64,000 bases of DNA from an uncultured Clostridia bacterium (GCA_944391745.1 CALXUS010000005.1:28479-92478), one strand, 5' to 3'; counted from the first letter of the stretch, positions 1-9,119 are shown. Translations and numbers: made by a program. The notes: generated by a model not told the origin, from the sequence alone.

Positions 1-2
1 TT

Positions 3-288
3 GATGATAAAGATGTTTTACATGTTGGAAATATTGAATTAGAAGTTATAATTACTCCTCGGACATACTAATGATGGAACAAGTTTATATTGTAGAAATG
101 AAGAAATTGTATTTACTGGCGATACATTAATGTGTATGGGATATGGTCGAACTGATTTGCCTACAGGAAATCCAAGGGAGTTGAAAAAGTCTTTAAAAAA
201 ATTATTTTCACTACCAGAAAATACTTTTGTTTATCCGGGGCATGGGATTGCGACAACAATTGGAGATGAAAAAAATAGAAATAGTTAA
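3..288 (+). pseudogene. metallo-beta-lactamase-fold hydrolase, C-terminal part, frameshifted
   Basis: This is the end of a glyoxalase II-like metal-dependent hydrolase whose start lies outside the window. The downstream frame reads GHTNDGTSLY, FTGDTLM, GYGRTDLPTGNP and VYPGHG followed by T..IG.EK..N, the usual C-terminal landmarks of this family, where His and Asp residues bind the metal pair. The upstream frame (from base 3) reads ..LEVIITP and then hits a stop. Removing one C near base 60 joins ITP directly to GHTNDG, so the break is a +1 frameshift between bases 57 and 62. A gene of this type directly upstream of hisS is a common Clostridia arrangement, which supports the call. Whether the frameshift is real or a sequence error cannot be decided here. 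Confidence 0.8.
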
Positions 289-309
289 TTTATAAGAAAG
301 GAGTTTAAT

Positions 310-1560
310 ATGATTCAAAAACTAAAAGGGACAAGAGATATATTGCCTAAAGAAGTTGTAACATGGCAATATATTGAAAAAATAGCTAAAAATTTGTTCG
401 AAAAATATGGATATAATGAGATTAGAACACCGGTAATTGAAAGCTTAGACTTATTTCAAAGAGGTGTTGGAGAAACTACAGATGTAGTGCAAAAAGAAAT
501 GTATAATTTTGAAGATAAGGGTGGAAGAAAAATAGCTTTAAGACCAGAAGGAACTGCAGGAGTAGTTAGAGCATATATAGAAGATGGTTTGGCAAGTGAG
601 CCATCTCCAATAAAATTATGGTACAAAATGTCTATGTATAGATATGAAAATGTTCAAAAAGGTAGACAAAGAGAATTTAATCAAATTGGTGCAGAATTAT
701 TTGGCTCTGATTCATTTATGGCTGATGTAGAAGTCATTGAAATGTGCAATAAGTTTTTCGAAAAATTAAATATTAAAGATATAGAATTAAATATAAATAG
801 TATTGGATGTCCTGAATGTAGAAATAAATATAAAGAAGCATTAAGAGATTTTATAAGACCAAATTTAGACAAATATTGTGATACATGCAAAACTAGATTT
901 GAAAAAAATCCATTAAGGATATTAGATTGTAAAGAGGAAACTTGCAAAAAGCTAAATCAAAATGCTCCAAAAATTTTGGATTATTTATGTGATGATTGCA
1001 AAGCACATTTTGAAAATGTAAAAAACACATTAAATGAATTAGGCATTGAGTATAAAGTAGATAGTAATATAGTAAGGGGCTTAGATTATTATACAAGAAC
1101 AGTATTTGAATTTGTTTCAAAAATAGATGGATTAACAGTTTTAGGAGGAGGAAGATATGATGGTCTAGCTGAAGAATTAGGTGGAGCTAAAACTCCTGCA
1201 GTAGGATTTGCAACTGGAATGGAAAGATTAATAGGAGTATTTTTAGATAATAATCCTGATTTAAATCTAGAAAAAAATATGCAAATATTTGTAGCTTATA
1301 TAGGAGATAAGGCAAATTTATATGCAACTAAATATGTTGAGAAATTAAGAGAAAATGAAATTTATGCTGAAAAAGATATTATGGGAAGAAGTTTAAAAGC
1401 TCAACTAAAATATGCAGATAAGAAACAAGCAAAATTTGTTATAACAATTGGAGATAATGAAATAGAAACTGGTAAAGCACCTTTGAAAAATATGGCAACA
1501 GGTGAGAGTGAAGAAATTGATTTAAATGATATGCAAGTGATTATAAACAAAATAATGTAA
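310..1560 (+). CDS. hisS: histidine--tRNA ligase
   Basis: Class II histidyl-tRNA synthetase, 416 residues, which charges tRNA-His with histidine in the cytoplasm. GTRDILP near the start, motif 2 RPEGTAG (residues 78-84), the histidine-specific RGLDYYTRT (from about 256) and motif 3 GFATGMERL (about 299) are all present, followed by an anticodon-binding domain from about residue 325. The insertion between motif 2 and the histidine box carries CPEC at 167-170 and further cysteine pairs, as is usual for Gram-positive HisRS. An AAAGGAG ribosome site precedes the ATG. The next gene, murT, starts about 30 bases downstream. No T-box leader is seen. tRNA-His itself lies at 30259. Confidence 0.98.
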   Translation: MIQKLKGTRDILPKEVVTWQYIEKIAKNLFEKYGYNEIRTPVIESLDLFQRGVGETTDVVQKEMYNFEDKGGRKIALRPEGTAGVVRAYIEDGLASEPSPIKLWYKMSMYRYENVQKGRQREFNQIGAELFGSDSFMADVEVIEMCNKFFEKLNIKDIELNINSIGCPECRNKYKEALRDFIRPNLDKYCDTCKTRFEKNPLRILDCKEETCKKLNQNAPKILDYLCDDCKAHFENVKNTLNELGIEYKVDSNIVRGLDYYTRTVFEFVSKIDGLTVLGGGRYDGLAEELGGAKTPAVGFATGMERLIGVFLDNNPDLNLEKNMQIFVAYIGDKANLYATKYVEKLRENEIYAEKDIMGRSLKAQLKYADKKQAKFVITIGDNEIETGKAPLKNMATGESEEIDLNDMQVIINKIM

Positions 1561-1589
1561 ATAAATATAATTTTTTGAGAGGATTAAAA

Positions 1590-2933
1590 ATGTATAATGT
1601 GCTAGTTATTATATTTGCAAAAATATTAAATTTTTTCGCAAATATTTTATGCAAAATATTACATAAGGATAATGGTAATTTGCTAGGTAAAATAGTAAAA
1701 AAATTAAGTTCAGATATTTTAAAAAGTATAAAAATTGATTGCCCAGTAATTGCTGTAACAGCCACAAATGGAAAAACAACAACCAATAATGCAATTAGAT
1801 ATATGATAGAAAAAAACAATAAAAATGTAGTAAGCAATAGAGAAGGTAATAATATGGAGACAGGAATTATTACTACTCTTATAAAAAATTGTACATTAAC
1901 AGGCAAAATTAAAGCTGATTTTGTAACATTTGAAGTAGATGAAAGCTATGTACCAATAGTGTTTAAGAAAATACCATTAGATACTTTGGTAGTCCTTGAT
2001 TTTTTTAGAGATCAACTAGATAGAAATGGTGAAGTAGAAAGTTTAATATTAAAAATAAATGAATTTTTAAAAACTTACGAAGGAAATTTGATTTTAAATA
2101 ATGATGACCCAAATGTTGCTAGATTAGGAAGGGCAAATGAAAATAATAAAAATGTGTATTATTTTAGTGTAGATAAATATAAATATGCTACAAAGGAACA
2201 AAGTGAAGCGGGAGAAGGAAAATTTTGCCCTTTTGATAAAACAAGGCTTAAATATGAATATTATCAATATTCTCATATTGGAAAATTTAAATGTCCTACT
2301 TGTGGATACGGTGAAGAACCTTTATTTACAGAGATTAAAGATGTTAATTTAAATGATAGAACTTTTTATGAAGATGGAATTGAGTATAAGACATTAGCAA
2401 ATAATATTTACACAGTGTATAATTATGCAGCTGTTATTAGTGTAGCAAAAATATATAAATTAGATGCAATAGAAGCATTAAAAACATTTAAATTAGATAA
2501 TGGTAGAGCAGAAAATGTAAAAATAAAAGGTTGTGAAACAATTATTAATTTAGCCAAAAATCCAACAGGAGCGAATGTATCATTAAGAACTTTAAATGAA
2601 GATGATGAAGAAAAGGAGTTATTATTTGTATTAAATGATAATAGTGCTGATGGACATGATGTATCGTGGATTTGGGATATAAATTTTGAAGTTAAAAATG
2701 TTTCAAGAATAATTACTTCAGGAACAAGAGCTTATGATATTGCTATTAGAATAAAAAATAGTGGATTTGATATAAATAAAATTGAGCCTTATACTAGTTT
2801 AGCTGAAGCCGTAAAAGCATTATATAAAACGAAAACAAAAAAATATGTAATTGCAAATTATACTGCTTTGCAACCTACTAGAAAAGAAATTTTTGATTTT
2901 GGACAATTAAAAAATAAAAAAGGAGATAAATAA
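1590..2933 (+). CDS. murT: lipid II isoglutaminyl synthase, MurT subunit
   Basis: Mur-ligase-like subunit that, with GatD, amidates the D-glutamate of lipid II to D-isoglutamine on the inner face of the membrane. The ATP loop TATNGKTTT (from residue 57), NREGNNMETG, and the C-terminal DUF1727 region (NPTGANVSL; ADGHDVSWIWD) are clear. The zinc ribbon inserted in the middle domain is atypical: C213, D216, C235 and C238, so one of the four expected cysteines is an aspartate. I place the start at ATG 1590, five to six bases after GAGAGGA; the same frame extends to a TTG at 1575 that overlaps the ribosome site and is less likely. The stop overlaps the gatD start by one base, so the two are translationally coupled. 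Confidence 0.95.
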   Translation: MYNVLVIIFAKILNFFANILCKILHKDNGNLLGKIVKKLSSDILKSIKIDCPVIAVTATNGKTTTNNAIRYMIEKNNKNVVSNREGNNMETGIITTLIKNCTLTGKIKADFVTFEVDESYVPIVFKKIPLDTLVVLDFFRDQLDRNGEVESLILKINEFLKTYEGNLILNNDDPNVARLGRANENNKNVYYFSVDKYKYATKEQSEAGEGKFCPFDKTRLKYEYYQYSHIGKFKCPTCGYGEEPLFTEIKDVNLNDRTFYEDGIEYKTLANNIYTVYNYAAVISVAKIYKLDAIEALKTFKLDNGRAENVKIKGCETIINLAKNPTGANVSLRTLNEDDEEKELLFVLNDNSADGHDVSWIWDINFEVKNVSRIITSGTRAYDIAIRIKNSGFDINKIEPYTSLAEAVKALYKTKTKKYVIANYTALQPTRKEIFDFGQLKNKKGDK

Positions 2934-3682
2934 TGAAGGAACTAAAATTATTATATTTATATCCTGATATGCTTGAACTATATGGAGATTATGGGAATAT
3001 ACAGGTTTTAAAGTATAGGCTTGAAAAAAGAAAAATAAATTTAATTATAGATAGGTATAGTATAGGTGATAAAGTTCCAGATTTTGCTTCTTATGATATT
3101 GTTTTTGCTGGTGGAGGAGCAGATAATGAGCAATCTATACTTTCTAATGATTTAATAAAGTATAAGAAAGATATTAAAGATGCTATATCTGAAGGTGTTT
3201 TCTTTTTATTAATTTGTGGAGCTTACCAGTTATTTGGAAAATATTATAAGGGCGTTGAAGGAAATATAATTCCTGGATTAGAAATCTTTGATTATTATAC
3301 AGAAGCTGAACCTGACAGAAAAAAGAGATGTATAGGAAATATAGTTATACAAGCAAAGCTAGATAGTATTGAAACAGAAGTTATTGGATTTGAAAATCAT
3401 GGAGGACAGACTTTTAATATAAAGTCTCCTTTTGGAAAGGTACTATATGGAAATGGTAACAAATTCGGAGATAAAGAAGAGGGCTTTTTTAAGAAAAATG
3501 TTATCGCTACTTATCTTCATGGTCCACTTCTATCTAAAAATCCAGAAGTAGCTGATTATATTATTAAATATTGTTTAGAACGCAAATACAACGAAAATAT
3601 CAGTCTTGAACAATTAGATGATAGTTTTGAAGAAAAATGTAGAAGTCAATTATTAAAAAAGTTTTTGAGTGAAAAAGAATAG
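2933..3682 (+). CDS. gatD: lipid II isoglutaminyl synthase, glutaminase subunit GatD
   Basis: Class I glutamine amidotransferase (CobB/CobQ-like) of 249 residues that releases ammonia from glutamine for MurT. The nucleophile elbow LICGAYQLFG puts the catalytic cysteine at residue 95, and TYLHGPLLSKNP gives the histidine at 196, matching the Cys/His arrangement known for GatD. The start overlaps the murT stop in a TAATG junction, typical of these two subunits, which form a complex. Convergent with the thioesterase gene downstream, with a shared terminator in between. Confidence 0.96.
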   Translation: MKELKLLYLYPDMLELYGDYGNIQVLKYRLEKRKINLIIDRYSIGDKVPDFASYDIVFAGGGADNEQSILSNDLIKYKKDIKDAISEGVFFLLICGAYQLFGKYYKGVEGNIIPGLEIFDYYTEAEPDRKKRCIGNIVIQAKLDSIETEVIGFENHGGQTFNIKSPFGKVLYGNGNKFGDKEEGFFKKNVIATYLHGPLLSKNPEVADYIIKYCLERKYNENISLEQLDDSFEEKCRSQLLKKFLSEKE

Positions 3683-3710
3683 GTGAGCATTGTTTGGCTC
3701 ACCTATTTTT
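3681..3710. terminator. bidirectional intrinsic terminator
   Basis: Perfect 8-bp stem AGGTGAGC / GCTCACCT (3681-3688 with 3697-3704), 8-base loop, followed by ATTTTT on the plus strand and a T-rich stretch on the minus strand. It separates the convergent gatD and thioesterase genes and overlaps the gatD stop codon. Confidence 0.8.
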
Positions 3711-4464
3711 AAAATAATTTAATTATAGAATGTAAAACACTATCATCTAAGCTTTTAATAACTATAGTATATTCATTATTATCTTTATATAAATATGATT
3801 TTGCAATATCGCCATATTTTAATTCTCTTTTATATAATATTTCAACATTATTTAATTCTTCTCCGTCATAAACTTCTTCAGGTAAAAGTTCATAAGCAAT
3901 ATTTAGGTAATTTAAATTATGAACATGTTTATTTAGGTCTAGGTCAAATCTACGTATTTTATATGTATCTGTAGAAATAGGTTCAGAGGTAGGTTCTACT
4001 AACTTTGGAACATCAGTAATATTAAAAACTGATTCATCATGAAAACCACCATATATTTTATCTATATCTTCAGGTATTTTGGCAATTTTGCCTTTTGTTG
4101 TGTCAACTAAGCACCATTTTGAAGTTGCTATAGCACATAAATCGCCTTTGTCATTGAATACTTTAAAATCTCTTAGAACAAAAATTTTAGTAGCAAGCCT
4201 TCCCCAAGTTTGTATTCTAATATTTTCTTCTCCACCAATTCTTTTTAGAACTTTTAATTTCCAATTAAGAAGTACCCAAGTTAAATTATATTTTGAAATA
4301 TCAGTAAAAGTAAAATGGACATAAGCACTATGCCTACCAGCTATATTTTCTAATATAGATAATATTGATTTATTTGTTAAAAATTCATGTATACCAGTTT
4401 GAGAAAAACTAGTTGTATATGTATCTTCAAAAATTCCATTTTCTAATTTTGGTTGTGATAACAT
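3709..4464 (-). CDS. acyl-ACP thioesterase (FatA/FatB-like)
   Basis: Double hot-dog thioesterase of 251 residues that would release free fatty acids from acyl carrier protein. The first hot-dog domain spans roughly residues 1-130 and the second 140-250. DLNKHVHNLNYL supplies D176, N178 and H180 in the D-x-N-x-H pattern known as catalytic in plant FatB. The frame is open further upstream, but ATG at 4464 follows a strong GGAGG at six bases, so that start is chosen. It is divergent from the radical SAM gene at 4573, with about 110 bases of shared promoter region. Function in Clostridia is usually assigned by homology only; substrate chain length cannot be read from sequence. Confidence 0.85.
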   Translation of the reverse strand: MLSQPKLENGIFEDTYTTSFSQTGIHEFLTNKSILSILENIAGRHSAYVHFTFTDISKYNLTWVLLNWKLKVLKRIGGEENIRIQTWGRLATKIFVLRDFKVFNDKGDLCAIATSKWCLVDTTKGKIAKIPEDIDKIYGGFHDESVFNITDVPKLVEPTSEPISTDTYKIRRFDLDLNKHVHNLNYLNIAYELLPEEVYDGEELNNVEILYKRELKYGDIAKSYLYKDNNEYTIVIKSLDDSVLHSIIKLF

Positions 4465-4572
4465 TTTAAGCCTCCTAATTAAAGTAATAAGTAAATGTAT
4501 TATAGCACATTTTTGCAAAATATGCTATAATATTTATTATGGTATAAATATTTAAATTGGAAGTGAGCTGAT

Positions 4573-5496
4573 ATGAAATTTCAAAAAATAAAAGAATTAG
4601 AAAAATGTGAAGTTTGTCCAAGAGAATGTAAAGTTAATAGATTAAAAGATGAAAAAGGATTTTGTAAATTAGGCAGTGAAATAAAAATTGCTTTAGTTTC
4701 ATCACATGACTTTGAAGAACCATGTATTAGTGGAGTTGGAAATGATACTAAATCATCAGGAACAATATTTTTTAGTAATTGTAATTTACGTTGCGTTTTT
4801 TGTCAGAATCATGATATTAGCCAAGAAGGAAAAGGAAAACCAATTACCATTTCAAGACTTGCTGAAATTTTTTTAGAACAACAAGATAGAAAAGTAAACA
4901 ATATAAATTTAGTTACACCTACAATGTATGCTTATCAGATAATAGAGGCTATTAAAATAGCAAAAAATAAAGGATTACATATTCCAATAATATATAATTC
5001 AAATGGTTATGAAAATATAGAAACAATAAAAGCATTAAATGGATATGTAGATGTGTATTTACCAGATTTGAAATATTATTCAGATGATATAGCTATAAAG
5101 TACTCATCAGCTCCAAACTATTTTAAAATAGCGACTGAAGCAATTAAAGAAATGTATAAACAGGTAGGTAGTCCAATATTTGATGATAATGGTATTATTC
5201 AAAAAGGACTTATTATAAGACATTTAATTTTACCAAATTATATGCAAAATTCTAAAAGAATATTAAAGTGGATTAAAGAAAATATGCCTCAAGATGTTTA
5301 TGTTAGTGTTATGGCTCAATATTTTCCTACTTTTAAAGCTAAAAAAATTGAAAAATTAGATAGAAAGATTAATATTAAGGAATATAGAGAAATAGAAAGT
5401 TATTTATATTCTTTAGATTTAGAAAATGGATATATGCAAGATTTGGAAAAGCATGAAGAAGAATATGTACCAAATTTTGATTTTAGAGGAGTATAA
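4573..5496 (+). CDS. radical SAM protein, PflX / pyruvate formate-lyase-activating-like
   Basis: Radical S-adenosylmethionine enzyme of 307 residues. The cluster-binding CNLRCVFC motif places cysteines at 70, 74 and 77 in CxxxCxxC spacing. An N-terminal cysteine group (C12, C15, C19, and another in GFCKLG near 31) is typical of the COG1313 PflX branch, whose substrate is not firmly established. A GGAAGTGA ribosome site precedes the ATG. The gene stands alone, divergent from the thioesterase. It should not be read as the true glycyl-radical activase, since no pyruvate formate-lyase-type partner is visible in the window. Confidence 0.85.
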   Translation: MKFQKIKELEKCEVCPRECKVNRLKDEKGFCKLGSEIKIALVSSHDFEEPCISGVGNDTKSSGTIFFSNCNLRCVFCQNHDISQEGKGKPITISRLAEIFLEQQDRKVNNINLVTPTMYAYQIIEAIKIAKNKGLHIPIIYNSNGYENIETIKALNGYVDVYLPDLKYYSDDIAIKYSSAPNYFKIATEAIKEMYKQVGSPIFDDNGIIQKGLIIRHLILPNYMQNSKRILKWIKENMPQDVYVSVMAQYFPTFKAKKIEKLDRKINIKEYREIESYLYSLDLENGYMQDLEKHEEEYVPNFDFRGV

Positions 5497-5617
5497 AAGG
5501 ACATTAGCATCAAAAATAGTTGAAAAATGTTAAATTAAGGTATATGATACATTTGTAAGTTGTTCGCAATTAACTCAATTGGCTAACATTTGTAATTATT
5601 AGTTAGGAGTGATTAAG

Positions 5618-6073
5618 ATGGTTACTGTTAGAGAGTTGAAAGCTACTGTGGATACCTATGATTTTACAGTAAGCCATTTAAATTCTCTAAATGAGATGGA
5701 TGAGCTTGCTCGGCTGAGGCACTTGAAATATGAAACATCAAAAGCAAAAACACCGCTTAAAGAGATTGTAATCTTTGGTATTTATCTTCTAACCTATAGG
5801 GGAACCATACAGATGATTGATCAAAATCACAGGTGTGGCCGTCGCAATATTCCTTATGTTATGAGTCTGAAGAATCTGGAAGATGGTTCTTACTACGCTA
5901 CAATAAGAACAAAAGGAATAAGCAAATTCCCGAGGCAAGGAGATATCTGCCCTATCTGTCGAAGACTCTTTACAATTGAAGATGTCAAAAATGGTAACTT
6001 AAGCGAAAGAGAAGAAAGCCCTGGAAGGAAAGTTTTGGTGCATGCAAAATGTAATAAAACTTCTTCCAACTAA
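5618..6073 (+). CDS. unrecognised protein with C-terminal zinc-finger-like cysteines
   Basis: A 151-residue protein I do not recognise. The start chosen is ATG 5618, preceded by TTAGGAGTG; a GTG at 5609 in the same frame overlaps that site. The C-terminal half has CPICRRLF (about residue 110) and a final VHAKC, suggesting a small metal-binding fold; an additional HRCGRR lies near residue 75. Base composition is richer in G and C than the flanking genes and codon choice is more balanced (CGG, CGT, CTG and GCC codons appear). It has its own upstream region and a strong terminator just downstream, so it reads as an isolated, probably acquired single-gene unit. Confidence 0.6.
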   Translation: MVTVRELKATVDTYDFTVSHLNSLNEMDELARLRHLKYETSKAKTPLKEIVIFGIYLLTYRGTIQMIDQNHRCGRRNIPYVMSLKNLEDGSYYATIRTKGISKFPRQGDICPICRRLFTIEDVKNGNLSEREESPGRKVLVHAKCNKTSSN

Positions 6074-6097
6074 AGTTAAAGCAATTTCTATCTAATA

Positions 6098-6148
6098 CAG
6101 TAAGAAGGCTATTGCCTATATGTAGGTTTTAGCCTTCTTACTGTTTTG
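6098..6148 (+). terminator. intrinsic terminator after the 5618 gene
   Basis: A 14-bp perfect stem, CAGTAAGAAGGCTA (6098-6111) with TAGCCTTCTTACTG (6130-6143), followed by TTTTG. It closes the unrecognised gene before the tRNA promoter. Confidence 0.8.
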
Positions 6149-6177
6149 TAAGGTATATTTAAATTTATAAATTTATG

Positions 6178-6206
6178 TTGCAAACAACTTGATTTTGTGA
6201 TATAGT
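6178..6206 (+). promoter_or_regulatory. sigma-A-type promoter for tRNA-Gln
   Basis: TTGCAA (6178-6183), 17-base spacer, TATAGT (6201-6206). The predicted start is 7-8 bases upstream of the tRNA 5' end at 6221, consistent with a short leader. Confidence 0.6.
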
Positions 6207-6220
6207 AATTAAGTACATAT

Positions 6221-6295
6221 TGGGGTATCGCCAAGTGGTAAGGCATCGGACTCTGACTCCGACATTCCTAAGTTCGAATCTTAGTACCCCAGCCA
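6221..6295 (+). tRNA. tRNA-Gln (anticodon CTG)
   Basis: Cloverleaf folds completely: acceptor TGGGGTA with TACCCCA, D arm GCC/GGC, anticodon stem TCGGA/TCCGA around the loop CTCTGAC giving CTG, T arm with GTTCGAATC, and an encoded CCA end. A second glutamine tRNA with anticodon TTG is at 30348; together they cover both glutamine codons. Confidence 0.95.
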
Positions 6296-6296
6296 A

Positions 6297-6327
6297 ACTA
6301 AAAAGGGTAGAATACTACTCTTTTTTT
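6297..6327 (+). terminator. terminator after tRNA-Gln
   Basis: AAAAAGGGTAG and CTACTCTTTTTTT form a short hairpin (one G-T pair) with a four-base loop directly followed by a run of T. Confidence 0.65.
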
Positions 6328-6357
6328 CGTTAATAATGACCTAGTAGGAGAATGAAT

Positions 6358-7149
6358 ATGGATAAACAATCAGATTTAACAAAACAACAAAAGGATGAGG
6401 ACAAAATACTAATTGCTAAAGTTCTAGATAAGATAAAATTTGCTCAAAATAGAAATAAAATTGAGTCAACTGATTTCTTAGACTTAAGGCAACAATCTAT
6501 TATAAGGCAAATATTAGAATTAAGAAAAAGTGAAAATTATAAATTTTTCGGTGGATATAAAGATTCGGAACGAAATATTATAGTATTTTCAAATAATTTG
6601 GAATATATAAATCAAGAAGAGGTTAATAATTTATTATCTATAATTAGAATAACTTTACCTAATAATTTAAATGGAAAATATGAACATAGAATATATTTAG
6701 GTGGTTTAATGAAACTAGGAATTAAAAGAGAAAAGGTTGGAGATATAATTGTAAGAGATAATGGGGCTGATATAATTGTCAAGAAAGACTTATCTAAGTA
6801 TATAAATGAAAATCTAAAAGGATTGACTAGATTTCAAAAATCAAATATAGAAATTCACAATATTGACGAACTTATTTACATACCACCTGAAAAGCAGATA
6901 TTCAAAATAAATGTTCCATCTATGAGATTAGATTGTATTGTTGGGGAACTTGCCAGATGTTCGAGAAATGATGCAAATAAGATATTGGAAGAAGAAAGAG
7001 TTTTTGTAAATTTTAAAGAAGAAATTAGACCTTCTAAAAATGTAGAAAATGGTGATTATATTACAATAAGAGGAAAAGGCAGATTTAGAATAATTAATAT
7101 ATTAGGCAAAACTAAAAGTGGTAGAATTTCATTGGAAATAGAAAAATAG
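6358..7149 (+). CDS. ylmH: YlmH-family RNA-binding protein with S4 domain
   Basis: A 263-residue protein of the YlmH family. The N-terminal half matches the family's nucleotide-fold region (KFFGGYKDSERNI), and the C-terminal S4 RNA-binding domain is LDCIVGELARCSRNDANKIL followed by VNFK and GDYITIRGKGRF. Homologues bind ribosomes and peptidyl-tRNA in ribosome quality control and are usually encoded beside sepF and divIVA; here it is about 30 kb away from them. ATG 6358 has better spacing to the AGGAG than ATG 6352. About 65 bases separate it from eno. Confidence 0.88.
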   Translation: MDKQSDLTKQQKDEDKILIAKVLDKIKFAQNRNKIESTDFLDLRQQSIIRQILELRKSENYKFFGGYKDSERNIIVFSNNLEYINQEEVNNLLSIIRITLPNNLNGKYEHRIYLGGLMKLGIKREKVGDIIVRDNGADIIVKKDLSKYINENLKGLTRFQKSNIEIHNIDELIYIPPEKQIFKINVPSMRLDCIVGELARCSRNDANKILEEERVFVNFKEEIRPSKNVENGDYITIRGKGRFRIINILGKTKSGRISLEIEK

Positions 7150-7213
7150 ATTTTGTATATATTTTCAAAATATGGAAATAATTTGTATAATAGTTTTTTA
7201 GAAAGGAGAAAAT

Positions 7214-8479
7214 ATGTATACAGATTATATTGAAAATATAGAAGCAATGCAAGTTTTAGATTCAAGAGGAAATCCTACTATACAGGTTAAGATATCATTA
7301 GAAAGTGGTGTAGAAGGTATTGCAATGGTGCCTTCAGGAGCATCTACAGGAAGCTTTGAAGCAGTGGAGCTTAGAGATGGAGATATGCAAACTTATAATG
7401 GATTAAGTGTATATAAGGCTGTGGATAATGTAAATAAAAAAATTTCAAAAGCTATAACTGGTATGAATGTATTTAATCAAAAAGAAATAGATCAGATAAT
7501 GATAAAATTGGATGGAACACCAAATAAATCAAAGTTAGGTGCAAATGCAATTTTAGGAGTATCATTAGCTATTTCAAAAGCTGCTGCTAATACCCTTCAA
7601 ATACCTTTGTACCAATATATTGGTGGTATAAATGCAAAAGAAATGCCACTTCCAATGATGAACGTTTTAAATGGTGGGAAACATGCTAATAATAATTTAA
7701 ATATTCAAGAATTTATGATTGTACCTGTAGGAGGAAAAAGTTTTAGAGATATGCTTCAAATGTGCACTGAAGTGTATAAAGTGTTAAAAGAATTACTCAA
7801 AAAGAAAGGATTAACTACATCTGTTGGAGATGAAGGAGGATTTGCACCAGATTTAGAAAATGATGAAGAAGCAATAGAGTTAATTTTAAAGTCAATAGAA
7901 AAGGCAGGATTTAAAGAAGGAAAAGATTTTAAATTAGCATTAGATATTGCTAGTACAGAAATGCATGAAGCTGCAAGACAAATTAATAAAGAAGGCTATT
8001 ATTTTTGGAAAACAGATATTTATAAAACTAAAGCTGAGATGATTGATTATATTGTTGGTTTAGCAAGTAAGTATCCAATTATGTCCATAGAAGATGGACT
8101 AGCAGAAGAGGATTGGAAGTCATGGAAAGAACTAACAAAGAAAATTGGAAATAAAATTCAATTAGTAGGAGATGACTTATTTGTTACAAATAAAAATAGG
8201 CTATTAAAGGGAATAGAAGAAAAAGTAGCAAATTGCATTTTAATAAAACCAAATCAGATTGGAACATTGAGTGAAACTTTAGAAACAATTAGCTTGGCAA
8301 GAAAATATGGATATAAAACAATTATTTCACATCGTTCAGGTGAAACAGAAGATACATTTATAGCTGATTTAGCAGTGGCAACCAATAGTGGACAAATAAA
8401 GGCAGGAGCTCCTTGCAGAACAGATAGAGTATGCAAATATAATAGGTTATTAAATATAGAGAATGAACTAAATAAATAA
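7214..8479 (+). CDS. eno: enolase
   Basis: Phosphopyruvate hydratase, 421 residues, converting 2-phosphoglycerate to phosphoenolpyruvate in glycolysis. DSRGNPT near the start, [38 protein letters not shown], the catalytic lysine in LIKPNQIG (residue 345) and [10 protein letters not shown] (His 373) are all present in order. A GAAAGGAG ribosome site precedes the ATG. Followed by a perfect palindrome that probably terminates transcription of both eno and the convergent gene. Confidence 0.98.
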   Translation: MYTDYIENIEAMQVLDSRGNPTIQVKISLESGVEGIAMVPSGASTGSFEAVELRDGDMQTYNGLSVYKAVDNVNKKISKAITGMNVFNQKEIDQIMIKLDGTPNKSKLGANAILGVSLAISKAAANTLQIPLYQYIGGINAKEMPLPMMNVLNGGKHANNNLNIQEFMIVPVGGKSFRDMLQMCTEVYKVLKELLKKKGLTTSVGDEGGFAPDLENDEEAIELILKSIEKAGFKEGKDFKLALDIASTEMHEAARQINKEGYYFWKTDIYKTKAEMIDYIVGLASKYPIMSIEDGLAEEDWKSWKELTKKIGNKIQLVGDDLFVTNKNRLLKGIEEKVANCILIKPNQIGTLSETLETISLARKYGYKTIISHRSGETEDTFIADLAVATNSGQIKAGAPCRTDRVCKYNRLLNIENELNK

Positions 8480-8485
8480 AAAACA

Positions 8486-8509
8486 AAGGAGAGGCTATAG
8501 CCTCTCCTT
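8486..8509. terminator. 24-bp perfect palindrome at convergent gene ends
   Basis: AAGGAGAGGCTA is directly followed by its reverse complement TAGCCTCTCCTT. It lies just after eno, and the stop codon of the minus-strand gene is inside it. A hairpin would form from either transcript; there is no long T run on the plus strand (TTAATCC follows), so efficiency is uncertain. Confidence 0.6.
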
Positions 8510-8938
8510 AATCCAGGTTGCAACGATAAGCAAGCAAGTAATACAAAGAGCAATCGGGATGCTTATAAGGAAAAGGAAAATGAATGTTTTAGGCAATGTG
8601 AAGAGAGCATAAGGATTCATCTGTCCCCTTTTGATATGAGATATATTGCCCTCCTCACCAAATGTAAAAGTAATAGATTCAGAAAGAGGCTCCTCCTTGT
8701 TGTAAACAGTGATAGTTCCTCCATTCTTTTCTACGACTATTACTGAATCTTCATCATTTTCTTTTCCATTGTAGATTTCGGTTGCAATATTGAGATAAGT
8801 CTGATAATCTGCTTCAGACACTTGTTTAGGCATCAGTGGAAATAACATACCACACATAAAAATGATACCTATACAAAATACCCATGTTAACCGAAAATAC
8901 TTGCTTGCTTTTTCGTACAAGATCTGTTTCATTGTCAT
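8495..8938 (-). CDS. unrecognised membrane protein, two transmembrane helices
   Basis: A 147-residue protein of unknown function. A hydrophobic helix lies at about residues 20-42 (TWVFCIGIIFMCGMLF) and another at about 110-140 (TFIFLFLISIPIALCITC), flanking an extracytoplasmic segment of about 70 residues rich in acidic residues. The start at 8938 follows a strong GGAGGAG. Composition is richer in G and C than neighbouring genes, and it stands alone facing eno. It belongs to the set of compositionally odd single genes in this window. Confidence 0.6.
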   Translation of the reverse strand: MTMKQILYEKASKYFRLTWVFCIGIIFMCGMLFPLMPKQVSEADYQTYLNIATEIYNGKENDEDSVIVVEKNGGTITVYNKEEPLSESITFTFGEEGNISHIKRGQMNPYALFTLPKTFIFLFLISIPIALCITCLLIVATWIKERL

Positions 8939-9119
8939 GATTAACTCCTCCAAGTTGCATTACAATGAGAATACCGCGTGTAGAATATTATACAACTTTT
9001 AGAAGAAAAATACAACTATTTTAATTAAAGTTACATAAAATTTACGTAAGTTATTGAAAAAATATAAATTTATATGTTAATATTATGAATGTAATAAATT
9101 CTTAAGTTAGGAGCAAAAA

